Source: Bagarius yarrelli
Taxonomy: Eukaryota; Chordata; Actinopteri; Siluriformes; Sisoridae
Assembly: GCA_005784505.1 (NCBI GenBank)
Contig: VCAZ01000049.1
Span: forward strand, 2,901,501 to 2,965,500
Direction of reading: 5' to 3'
DNA: 64,000 nucleotides
Shown: positions 55,140-64,000 of the stretch, piece by piece
How the letters are laid out: the number at the start of each line of letters is the position of its first letter
Position numbering within the stretch: the first letter of the stretch is position 1
Position numbers and translations under genes: made by a program
Notes under the pieces: generated by a model
The model's input: the letters and a program-made list of their open reading frames with translations, nothing else
What the model was told of the DNA's origin: nothing
The model's database searches: none

Positions 55140-55538
55140 CAAAGACTCAAAGCACTTTTGAACATCGCTCTGAATAAGGGCATCTGCCAAATTCTAAACA
55201 TGTAAATTCATTCATTCGTTTATCTTCTATACCCGCTTATTCCCTAATTCGTGGTCACAGGTGTTTGCTAGAGCCTATTCCAGCCGTCTCTGAAAGGGCA
55301 AAAGACAGGAGGGGTACACCCTGGACAGGTTGCCAGTCCATCACAGAGCTACACACACACACTTACTCCTATGGGCAATTAAGAATCACCACAACCTAAC
55401 ATACATGTTTTTGGACTGTGGGAGGAAACCGGAGTAAACCCACAGAGTAAACCAAAGGATAGTGGATAGTATGAATCGAACACGGGCCTTCTTGCTGTGA
55501 GGTAACAGTGCTAACCACTAAGCCATCGTGCTGCCCTA
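55140..55538 (-). mobile_element. LINE/SINE tail followed by a third common fish SINE, antisense
   Basis: 55140-55205 is a decayed LINE/SINE tail (cgctctgaataagggcat). From 55210 the repeat carries cccgcttattccctaatt, ggacaggttgccagtcca and ggactgtgggaggaaacc. It ends at 55538 with the complement of a tRNA-like head (atggcttagtggttagcac). A second piece of this family is at 63285-63460. Confidence 0.65.
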
Positions 55539-55545
55539 ACATGTA

Positions 55546-55600
55546 AATTGTTATTATTATTATTATTATTATAATTATTAATTATTATTGATAATTAATA
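55546..55600. repeat. ATT trinucleotide repeat
   Basis: A (TTA)n run with interruptions directly after the SINE head. Confidence 0.85.
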
Positions 55601-55814
55601 ATCCAATTGGATAATATTGGATAGTATTATTAAAAGAATAGTAAAGCTTGTGTTTTTAGATTACAGTTTTTAATAGTGGTTAATGCGTTAAACTAAAAGC
55701 ACCAGTCATGTCATTATATAGACGGTGGTGCCCTCTGTCTGTTTTATTAGTGACTGCAGTAATATCAGTGCAGAGGGTTTTTGTTTAGTGGTGCAGTAAC
55801 TCTGGAACACTGTG

Positions 55815-56263
55815 CTTTCTAACTGCACAGAAATACACCGCGCTGTCCTCTGTATCCACATCCTTCACAGTTAAAGATCCATTTGCAGCTATTTTTTTAA
55901 CAGTCGAAAATTTCGTTTTCTCAACAGAACCAAACTCTGGGTCAGCACTGGTTGTTGTGTACACGATGAACTCCATACTCTCTCCTTGACGTTGTCTGTA
56001 CCAGTACATCTGTAAATAGCTAGCATCCTTATTATGACTGCACTTTAATTCAGCAGATTCTCCTGTTCGGTGCCAGGCGATGTTGGGGGTTTGGGTGACT
56101 CCATTTTCTTCTGATAAAACTACAAAACAGTAAAAAAGTTCAAACATTTATTTAAAAATAAGATGTTACTTTTAATATATTACAGGTTAATATCAATTTC
56201 TAGATGAATCGTACCTGGAGACCAGCAGAGCAAGATAGGCAGGATGAGTATAACACTGATCAT
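55815..56263 (-). CDS. TRBV: TRB V37, family 12, functional-looking
   Basis: Leader exon 56215-56263 encodes MISVILILPILLCWSP. The intron is 104 bp and the V exon is 55815-56110. It reads EENGVTQTPNIAWHRTGES, LKCSHNKDASYLQMYWYRQRQGES and DSAVYFCAVRK. The RSS is the best in the window: CACAGTG (55808-55814), spacer 55785-55807 and perfect nonamer ACAAAAACC (55776-55784). The promoter motif ggagataatgacatca is at 56311-56326. It is nearly identical to V39. Confidence 0.94.
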
Positions 56264-56310
56264 TATTAATTATCACAAGAGAGAAGATGAGCACCTGCTG
56301 AGGATAAAAT

Positions 56311-56326
56311 GGAGATAATGACATCA
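56311..56326 (-). promoter_or_regulatory. CRE-like promoter motif of V37
   Basis: taatgacatcaa follows a GGAG core, about 48 bp upstream of the leader ATG. It is duplicated at 58490-58505 upstream of V39. Confidence 0.5.
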
Positions 56327-56587
56327 AAGCCATTTTAACTCCTCCCTCCATGTGCTGTGTTCGGTATAAACATGTCAGTTTATAGCTACCAACGGAACTG
56401 ACAGCAAACATGCTTACATTTCTATAGTTTAGGGTTTTCATATCAGGAAAAAAAATCATTTACATTAAAACAAATGTAATTCTCACCAACATCTGCTGCA
56501 GGTGTAAGAACAGCTGTATGTGTGCACATGCTTAAGTTTGTAAGATATGTGTTTATGTACAGGGACAAAAGGATTTAGGACACTGTG

Positions 56588-57039
56588 TCTACGTACAGCA
56601 CAGAAATACACCGCGCTGTCATCTGGCTGCAGATTTTTGATAGAAAGTTTCCCGTTATTGCGTCCATCTCCGTCTAAATCATATTTGGCTTTCAGGGAGT
56701 CTTCAGGATACGGAAAATTTAAGTTTAAATAACCAATAAGCTGGAAGCCATTGCTGTCTGATTGTTTATACCACAGCATGACCTCATAGTCAGGTATGGC
56801 GTGAGAGCAGAAAAGATGTGTAGATTCTTCTATATTCCTGATTAAGTCAGGAGAAGTCTGGTGAACATCGTTGGCAGCGGAAGACCATCCTGCAGTAAAA
56901 TAGCAGCCATTAATTTCTCTATAAATTCCACACTGATGCAAATATTTCACAAATTTTCATTAGATCACATAAATGCAGCTTCACCTGTGTGGCAGATTAC
57001 AGATACAGTGAAAGTGATAATAATGATCATCTTCATCAT
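56588..57039 (-). CDS. TRBV: TRB V38, family 10, functional-looking
   Basis: Leader exon 56985-57039 encodes MMKMIIIITFTVSVICHT. The intron is 95 bp and the V exon is 56588-56889. It reads SSAANDVHQTSPDLIRN, LFCSHAIPDYEVMLWYKQSDSN, LNLNFPYPEDS and DSAVYFCAVRR. The RSS is CACAGTG (56581-56587), spacer 56558-56580 and nonamer CATAAACAC (56549-56557). It shares the upstream frame with V40, of which it is the intact twin. Confidence 0.93.
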
Positions 57040-57990
57040 CTCAATAGAAGCATCAACATCTTTTTCTAGTCTTTTATAATAATGGCTCCATATTTAAAGG
57101 TGTAAAACGCCCCCTTTTGAGAGACAAACCAATTACATCAACTGAATATTAAGATGTTATCAGGACATACTACTGTATATAATAGGGTTAATCTTAGCAC
57201 AGGTAAATATTTATCCAGTTTCATTTCTTGGTGTCGTTCTGTTCCTCCTTTACTGAACCAATCAGGATTGAACAGCAATTTCCTGGATGCAAAAAAACTT
57301 TTTTCCTTTTTTTAAATCTTTACACATCTCAGTTTTTTTTGACAGCACAGACTAAATAATAATAAAGCGTCATATATTTACACCACCTCACTAAAATCAT
57401 TACCCACTATTTCCCCTGCAATTTCTTTAAACAGGAAATTAGATTTTAAAAATGCTCTTTTTATATTCTGCATTCCAAATTACTCGTCTGTTCGACGGGC
57501 CTGTAGATTTGATCCAGTTTGGATTTTTTAAATTCATTAACATCCTCCTGCCAAATTGTTAAAAACTTCATTAGCAATTTTTTATGTTATAAAATGTGAA
57601 ATAGAAATAAGGACTTAAGCCGAAGCTGCATTAAACTGTAAGTCGACCAAATGTAATGTAAAAAACTTCTTTACGAAATGTCGAGTGTCAGTAAAAGATG
57701 CAGAATTGTGCATTTATGTATAAATGATTTAATTAAATTGTGCATATTTTGGATGGATTACAATGAGAACATCTTGTTTTGTTATGTGGATAAGACAATC
57801 TTTCTAACGTTATTGTGTAAAAGTCTTAAATAGTCAGAGAACTGAGTATTGTAATTTATTTCCTACTTCTAAAAGAGATTATTTGAATGATTTATAGACG
57901 GTGGCGCCCTCTGTCTGTTTTATTAGTGACTGCAGTAATATCAGTGCAGAGGGTTTTTGTTTAGTGGTGCAGTAACTCTGGAACACTGTG

Positions 57991-58442
57991 CTTTCTAACT
58001 GCACAGAAATACACCGCGCTGTCCTCTGTATCCACATCCTTCACAGTTAAAGATCCATTTGCAGCTATTTTTTTAACAGTCGAAAATTTCGTTTTCTCAA
58101 CAGAACCAAACTCTGGGTCAGCACTGGTTGTTGTAAACACGATGAACTCCATACTCTCTCCTTGACGTTGTCTGTACCAGTACATCTGAAAATAGCTAGC
58201 ATCCTTATTATGACTGCACTTTAATTCAGCAGATTCTCCTGTTCGGTGCCAGGCGATGTTGGGGGTTTGGGTGACTCCATTTTCTTCTGATAAAACTACA
58301 AAACAGTAAAAAAGTTCAAACATTTATTTAAAAATAAGATGTTACTTTTAATATATTACAGGTTAATATCAATTTCTAGATGAATCGTACCTGGAGACCA
58401 GCAGAGCAAGATAGGCAGGAGGATGAGTATAACACTGATCAT
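57991..58442 (-). CDS. TRBV: TRB V39, family 12, functional-looking twin of V37
   Basis: Leader exon 58391-58442 is 3 bp longer than in V37 because of one added codon in the hydrophobic core. The intron is 104 bp and the V exon is 57991-58286. The mature domain differs from V37 at only a few positions, e.g. ASYFQMYW for ASYLQMYW and IVFTTT for IVYTTT, so the changes fall in CDR1 and CDR2. The RSS is identical to V37: CACAGTG (57984-57990), spacer 57961-57983 and nonamer ACAAAAACC (57952-57960). Confidence 0.94.
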
Positions 58443-58767
58443 TATTAATTATCACAAGAGAGAAGATGAGCACCTGCTGAGGATAAAATGGAGATAATGA
58501 CATCAAAGCCATTTTAACTCCTCCCTCCATGTGCTGTGTTCGGTATAAACATGTCAGTTTATAGCTACCAACGGAACTGACAGCAAACATGCTTACATTT
58601 CTATAGTTTAGGGTTTTCATATCAGGAAAAAAAAATCATTTACATTAAAACAAATGTAATTCTCACCAACATCTGCTGCAGGTGTAAGGACAGCTGTATG
58701 TGTGCACATGCTTAAGTTTGTAAGATATGTGTTTATGTACAGGGACAAAAGGATTTAGGACACTGTG

Positions 58768-59226
58768 TCTACGTACAGCACACAGAAATACACCGCGCTG
58801 TCATCTGGCTGCAGATTTTTGATAGAAGGTTTCCCGTTATTGCGTCCATCTCCGTCTAAATCATATTTGGTTTTCAGGGAGTCTTTAGGATACGGAAAAT
58901 TTAAGTTTAAATAACCAATAAGCTGGAAGCCATTGCTGTCTGATTGTTTATACCACAGCATGACCTCATAGTCAGGTATGGCGTGAGAGCAGAAAAGATG
59001 TGTAGATTCTTCTATATTCCTGATTAAGTCAGGAGGAGTCTGGTGAACATCGTTGGCAGCGGAAGAAAAGACCATCCTGCAGTAAAATAGCAGCCATTAA
59101 TTTCTCTATAAATTCCACACTGATGCAAATATTTCACAAATTTTCATTAGATCACATAAATGCAGCTTCACCTGTGTGGCAGATTACAGATACAGTGAAA
59201 GTGATAATAATGATCATCTTCATCAT
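58768..59226 (-). pseudogene. TRB V40, family 10, out of frame with its leader
   Basis: Leader exon 59172-59226 is intact. The V exon 58768-59076 is 309 bp against 302 in V38. Five extra bases (near 59065-59070) lie just inside the exon, so the leader no longer reads into SSAANDVHQT and meets a stop soon after. Two further bases after the second Cys change the germline CDR3 from CAVRR to CVLYV. That change alone would be harmless after joining. The RSS matches V38 (58729-58767). Confidence 0.8.
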
Positions 59227-60173
59227 CTCAATAGAAGCATCAACATCTTTTTCTAGTCTTTTATAATAATGGCTCCATATTTAAAGGTGTAAAACGCCCC
59301 CTTTTGAGAGACAAACCAATTACATCAACTGAATATTAAGATGTTATCAGGACATACTACTGTATATAATAGGGTTAATCTTAGCACAGGTAAATATTTA
59401 TCCAGTTTCATTTCTTGGTGTCGTTCTGTTCCTCCTTTACTGAACCAATCAGGATTGAACAGCAATTTCCTGGATGCAAAAAAACTTTTTTCCTTTTTAA
59501 ATCTTTACACATCTCAGTTTTTACAGCACAGACTAAATAATAATAAAGCGTCATATATTTACACCACCTCACTAAAATCATTACCCACTATTTCCCCTGC
59601 AATTTCTTTAAACAGGAAATTAGATTTTAAAAATGCCCTTTTTATATTATCTGCATTCCAAATTACTCGTCTGTTCGACGGGCCTGTAGATTTGATCCAG
59701 TTTGGATTTTTTAAATTCATTAACATCCTCCTGCCAAATTGTTAAAAACTTCATTAGCAATTTTTTATGTTATAAAATGTGAAATAGAAATAAGGACTTA
59801 AGCCGAAGCTGCATTAAACTGTAAGTCGACCAAATGTAATGTAAAAAACTTCTTTACGAAATGTCGAGTGTCAGTAAAAGATGCAGAATTGTGCATTTAT
59901 GTATAAATGATTTAATTAAATTGTGCATATTTTGGATGGATTACAATGAGAACATCTTGTTTTGTTATGTGGATAAGACAATCTTTCTAACGTTATTGTG
60001 TAAAAGTCTTAAATAGTCAGAGAACTGAGTATTGTAATTTATTTCCTACTTCTAAAAGAGATTATTTGAATGATTTATAGACGGTGGCGCCCTCTGTCTG
60101 TTTTATTAGTGACTGCAGTAATATCAGTGCAGAGGGTTTTTGTTTAGCGGTGCAGTAACTCTGGAACACTGTG

Positions 60174-60633
60174 CTTTCTTACTGCACAGAAATACACAGC
60201 GCTGTCCTTTGTATCCACATCCTTCACAGTTAAAGATCCATTTGCAGCTATTTTTTTAACAGTCGAAAATTTCGTTTTCTCAACAGAACCAAACTCTGGG
60301 TCAGCACTGGTTGTTGTAAACACGATGAACTCCATACTCTCTCCTTGACGTTGTCTGTACCAGTACATCTGTAAATAGCTAGCATCCTTATTATGACTGC
60401 ACTTTAATTCAGCAGATTCTCCTGTTCGGTGCCAGGCGATGTTGGGGGTTTGCGTGACAACTTTTTCTTCTGATAAAACTAAAGGATAGTAAATAAGTTG
60501 ATGTTATTTTTTTTTAAATATATATTTAAAAAATTGAACCCTTTACTCGTTAAAAACATTTTAAATAAATAGTACCATGAGTCCAAAAATGCATAATAGG
60601 CAGGATGAGTAGAACACCAATCATACTGTTCAT
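60174..60633 (-). CDS. TRBV: TRB V41, family 12, functional-looking
   Basis: Leader exon 60576-60633 encodes MNSMIGVLLILPIMHFWTH; a second in-frame ATG is at 60622-60624. The intron is 106 bp and the V exon is 60174-60469. It reads EEKVVTQTPNIAWHRTGES, DASYLQMYWYRQRQGES and DSAVYFCAVRK. Relative to V37 the mature N-terminus has KVV for NGV. The RSS is CACAGTG (60167-60173), spacer 60144-60166 and nonamer ACAAAAACC (60135-60143). The upstream intron and promoter have diverged from the V37 and V39 copies. Confidence 0.92.
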
Positions 60634-60838
60634 GATTAGGGCAAGAGAGAGGATAGGCACCACTGACTGCTACAAAAGCATCCTGTTAAGGATCTGATAA
60701 AAAAAATGACATTGAAAAGATTTTAGCTCCTCCTTCCACGTGCTGTGTGTTAATTACCTTTTACTGGCCTTTTTTTCAGAATATTACAGTTGTGTTGCTT
60801 TTTTTGCTGTTGGAATTTTGTATGCAATTAAGAAAAGG

Positions 60839-61083
60839 GGGCAGTGGTGGCTCAAATGGTTAAGGTGCTGCGTTGCTGATCTGAAGACCAGAAACACCTG
60901 GGTTCAAGCCTCACCACCAGCAAGTCAGCCAGTCCTTGAGCAAGACCCTCAACCCTTCCTGCTCCAGGGGCGCTGTATCATAGCTGACCCTGCGCCCTGA
61001 CCCCCAACTTACCAAGATGGGATATGCAAAAAATGCATTTCATTGGCTCTGTACACATACCTTGCACAATGAAGTTGAATATT
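60839..61083 (+). mobile_element. Full-length type B SINE
   Basis: The head is ggtggctcaaatggttaagg and the body contains caagtcagccagtccttgag with a small deletion. The tail is caatgaagttgaatatt. Confidence 0.85.
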
Positions 61084-61500
61084 TATTTATTTAAAATGCA
61101 TTAGAATTCTAATTATAATCAAACATTTTAAAAGTTGAGATGTGCAAAATTTCTCTATATAGTATTCGGAAACTGTCCTCCTCTCTATTGAAAATTCAGA
61201 AAACGTTATCAATCCCAGAAGGAAATTGCTGATGCATTTTCTATCTATAGAAATAACTTTATGAGATGGTATTCCATTGAGATAAAACAAACGAATTGGG
61301 TTCTGACAGGCTTGCCGGTTGCGTTGCCATGCTGGGCCACCGGAGGGCAACAGCGAGACATTTTGCGTCATTGTTTTAGTCCATGTGCTCAATGTTTGTT
61401 AGTCTTGTCATGTGATTCCCCTGTTCATGTGTCATGTCTTCATTGGTTTATTTTGGCCATCTGTTTCTCTTTGTGCTTAAATGGTAGTGCATTTGTGTTT

Positions 61501-61501
<1 letters not shown>

Positions 61502-61531
<30 letters not shown>
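61502..61531. repeat. AT dinucleotide repeat
   Basis: A (AT)n run. The rest of 61084-61698 has no recognised gene or element. Confidence 0.9.
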
Positions 61532-61698
61532 AATGCAGCCTGGAGACTTTTCTGATTGGATAATAATACACTATTGTTGTGCTGTTTTCAGAAAATTAAC
61601 CTATGCCTTCTGATGGATTAAGAATTAAATTGAACAGTGAAATTAAAGTAAACCAATATAAATAATAAACCGAATGAATGAGAGCTACAGGCACTTAC

Positions 61699-61735
61699 CA
61701 GACAACATGGTGTGACTTAAAAGCAGCAGAATCAT
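61699..61735 (-). pseudogene. Orphan V leader exon
   Basis: The minus strand reads MILLLLSHTMLS followed by G|GTAAGT, an ideal donor, with the length and phase of a TRB V leader. No V exon or RSS is found in the 600 bp downstream (61084-61698). It may be a remnant of a V gene whose V exon was lost. Confidence 0.5.
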
Positions 61736-61923
61736 TTTGCTATTTTTGCTTAGACAATCCAGATGACAGGACATGACTTCCACACCCCTTGATATATCCG
61801 TCACATGTGTATTGTGGTCAGGCTTTGTGTGTTACAGTTAACAGGTGTGGAGTATGTATTTGTTGCGGTGTACGGTGGTATTGCAGTTCTTGATCAGGTT
61901 AAGGATTAGGTTGTGATGCTGTG

Positions 61924-62405
61924 CATCCTGTTTTGCACAGAAGTAAATTCCAATGTCTTTGCTCTGCAGCTCCATCACGTTTAGAGTCAGAGAGTTGCCT
62001 TCCCTCAAGGCAAAAACTTTCTGCTTGAATACATCATCTACTGTACCATTGCTAACAAAATAGTGTACGATGAACTCTATGGATTCTGAAGGTCTTTGTC
62101 TGAACCAGTACATGTTGTTATAGGTGGTACCAATCTGAGTACATTGAAGAGTCACATTCTGACCCTCATAAGCAGAAAGATCAGGGGATTGTATTACGCT
62201 GAAACCTGACCAAAAAGAAAGTTAACTAGACAAAATAGGTAGTGAAATTTATTTTCTTACATAATGTATAAAGTTATTTTCTAAAAAAAGAATTCACATA
62301 CTGAAATATGATATTCAAAATAAGAAATAAATAAATAAACTATGAAAAGTTGTATATGTCCTTACCAGCAGGTACAAACAGAATTAATAGTAAAATCCGA
62401 ATCAT
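61924..62405 (-). CDS. TRBV: TRB V42, single-member family 13
   Basis: Leader exon 62366-62405 encodes MIRILLLILFVPA. The intron is 160 bp and the V exon, 61924-62205, is the shortest at 282 bp. It reads FSVIQSPDLSAYEGQ, TLQCTQIGTTYNNMYWFRQRPSES and DIGIYFCAKQ. The RSS is weak: heptamer CACAGCA (61917-61923), spacer 61894-61916 and nonamer TCAAGAACT (61885-61893). The frame is open, but poor use is expected. Confidence 0.88.
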
Positions 62406-63284
62406 AGTTTTTTTTTCTCTCATTATAATTGTGAATAACAGAACAGGTTACAGAGGGACACAGATACAGTTTTCGGTTCTTTTTAGCCACACCTCTCTTT
62501 CTTGGCCTTCAGCTAAATTTGTTTTACAGATACTACCACAGAACCAGCCCCAGCCTTTAGGGGGCCCAAGACTGAATAATGAATTTAAAAAATAATGAAT
62601 CGTCAATACTTTTATTTTTCGCACACTGTGTTTAGCTGTGTTGCTTACATCATACCAATGTTTTACCCTTCTATAATTTTTAATCATAAAATGAATAAAC
62701 TCACAAGAGCGGTCGGTCAGGTGTTACTTTGCAATTTAACGTTAAGAGTCTTGCAGTAGTAGTAAGTGGCAAACTTAATGTGGTGCACTGAAAACTAGCT
62801 AAATAAACCAGCAGACAGTATAGCCTAGTTTACATTTACTTTCCTATCTTACATTAATCTTGCTGTTTTTTTCTCTTTCAAAGTTTTTTTTTTTTCTTTC
62901 TTTTCTCTGCTCCGGAAGGAGATGTTTTTTTTGTGACAGTTTTTTTTTTGCAGTGCCTCTGCTTCTTCAATCGACTTTAATTGCATATTGCATTTGTATA
63001 TAATTACTATTGTTTATTGGCATAACGTATCAAAAAAACCTGTAAATTTTATTTACTTTTGGGGGCCCCCTGGTGGTTATGTCTTTTATGTCAATTAGGC
63101 ACTACCATCTAAAGTACGGTGGACATCTAAAGAAAAAGAAAAATATTGTTATAATATAGTGTTGCTTATAGATTCATTAATCTGATTTATTTAAATGAAA
63201 AAAAAAAATACTTGGCTGGCGGATGCAGAGAAAAACATATAATTATTAAATTGACAGAACTAAATTTAAGTATTTAGAATATAC
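62406..63284. other. V-free interval
   Basis: Mostly AT-rich, with several T runs (62880-62950). 62600-62690 resembles 24541-24615 (gctgtgttgcttacat), so a dispersed repeat is likely. No gene is seen. Confidence 0.5.
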
Positions 63285-63460
63285 TCATTTTCTATACCTG
63301 CTTATTTCCTAATTCGGGGGTCACAGGGATCTGCTGGAGTCTATCCCAGCTCTGAAAGGGTGAAAGGCAGGAGGGGTACACCCTGGACAGGTCACCAGTT
63401 TAATCACCAGTCACTTGTCCACAGGTTATCACAGGGCCACACAGACACTCAAGTATTTAT
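63285..63460 (-). mobile_element. Fragment of the third common fish SINE, antisense
   Basis: It shares cctgcttatttcctaatt and caggaggggtacaccctgg with the copy at 55210-55538, but stops before the tRNA-like head. Confidence 0.6.
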
Positions 63461-63952
63461 AGGTAAATACGCCACCTAATTCAAATATATTTTTAATCAC
63501 TGCCGATGTGTTTCGAATGTAATATAATTTAGACTTTATAGAAACAAAATACAGTGCTTGGTTTTTATTTCCATGTTATTAATTTAAACCTATTAATCTA
63601 GTATAAAAAAGTAGTATAAAAAGAAAATCAGCCCCAGCCTTTTCTTTAACGTTTGTTTTTTTTATTCTTTAGCTGATAAATGAATAAATGTAGAAATAAT
63701 AACAAGAAATTATGAATTAATTATAAGGAATTTTCTAATTAAGGGGAAAAATTTCAGCATGACAATATTTTATTTCTGTGGATTATTTTTGAAGCAGTAT
63801 ATCGAGCTAGAATTTTACACAATTCTACAAAGGTTGCACTTTACTCTTGACAAAGTCGTATGAAACAGTACCTGCTCATAGTCATTATTATGTGAGACAG
63901 AAACTCAGCTGTAGTGGTTAAAGCATTAAAAGAGATGGGGAGGACTGATATT

Positions 63953-64000
63953 CAGTTTCTGTTACAGTGAAAGACAGTTTGTGCCAGTGTGTAATATGCT
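63953..64000 (-). CDS. TRBV: TRB V43, 3' edge only
   Basis: The last 9 bp (63992-64000) read AGCATATTA, the same CDR3 start as families 9 and 11 (CAAYY). They are followed by heptamer CACACTG (63985-63991), a 23-bp spacer (63962-63984) and nonamer CAGAAACTG (63953-63961). The rest of the V lies outside the window. Confidence 0.7.

Larger units (their letters stand above)
55680..60470. repeat. 2.18-kb tandem duplication covering V37-V38, V39-V40 and V41
   Basis: The V37 heptamer (55808), V39 heptamer (57984) and V41 heptamer (60167) are spaced 2176 and 2183 bp apart. V38 and V40 are spaced 2180 bp apart. Intergenic sequence (57110-57850 and 59290-60060) is nearly identical between copies, which indicates a very recent event. 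Confidence 0.92.

Noticed and set aside
59341..59745. 134-codon plus-strand frame
   Set aside because: It lies in the intergenic part of the 2.18-kb duplication, and the other copy (57180-57560) does not keep the frame.
1..64000. TCR alpha/delta or gamma locus
   Set aside because: The Dβ core with 12- and 23-RSS, J segments with FGxGTKLTVL, and V-D-J order fit TRB; gamma has no D, and alpha/delta would have many diverse J alpha or a different D.
1..64000. CRISPR array or prokaryotic operon
   Set aside because: Repeats are microsatellites, SINEs and duplicated V units; genes have introns and splice signals.

Overview
The window is a stretch of a teleost fish T-cell receptor beta (TRB) locus, read entirely on the minus strand. 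The assignment rests on a 12-bp D segment (1761-1772) identical to the vertebrate Dβ1 core GGGACAGGGGGC and flanked by a 12-RSS and a 23-RSS, on a cluster of J segments with the FGxGTKLTVL motif, and on more than 40 V segments that all end in a 23-RSS. The short introns, the tRNA-derived SINEs of two recurrent types, the L2-like and RTE-like LINE fragments and the Tc1 copy fit a ray-finned fish, most likely an otophysan such as a catfish or a relative. The species inference is weak.

Layout from left to right, which is 3' to 5' of the locus. (1) 1-1390: six J segments, the leftmost cut by the window edge. The constant region must lie beyond position 1. (2) 1722-1800: the single D with both RSSs. 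(3) 1801-4000: a V-free spacer with a SINE and a long CTAT microsatellite. (4) 4.0-6.5 kb: V1 and V2, each the only member of its family. (5) 8-23.7 kb: family 3 (V3-V11, V13, V14), with V12 of another family among them. (6) 25.9-26.4 kb: V15. (7) 27-42 kb: alternating families 6 and 7 in tandem units of about 2-3 kb. Many copies are pseudogenes and two have an L2-like LINE inside the leader exon. (8) 42.8-53.6 kb: families 8, 9, 10 and 11 with a Tc1 relic. (9) 55.7-60.6 kb: a recent 2.18-kb tandem duplication of families 12 and 10. (10) 61.7-62.4 kb: an orphan leader exon and V42. (11) 63.95-64.0 kb: the RSS and last bases of V43, whose body is outside the window.

Each V gene has a leader exon of 37-61 bp, a phase-1 intron of about 75-190 bp and a V exon of 282-312 bp ending at a 23-RSS. 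RAG recombinase would join D (3' 23-RSS) to a J (12-RSS), then a V (23-RSS) to D (5' 12-RSS). The VDJ exon is then spliced to the constant region through the J donor. About 29 V genes look usable, one (V6) is doubtful, 12 are pseudogenes or relics, and one is cut by the edge. All V genes share the orientation of D and J, so joining would be deletional. V families are numbered here for convenience and are not official names. The dense small indels at 30.7-40.2 kb may be real decay or assembly error, so pseudogene calls there are provisional.
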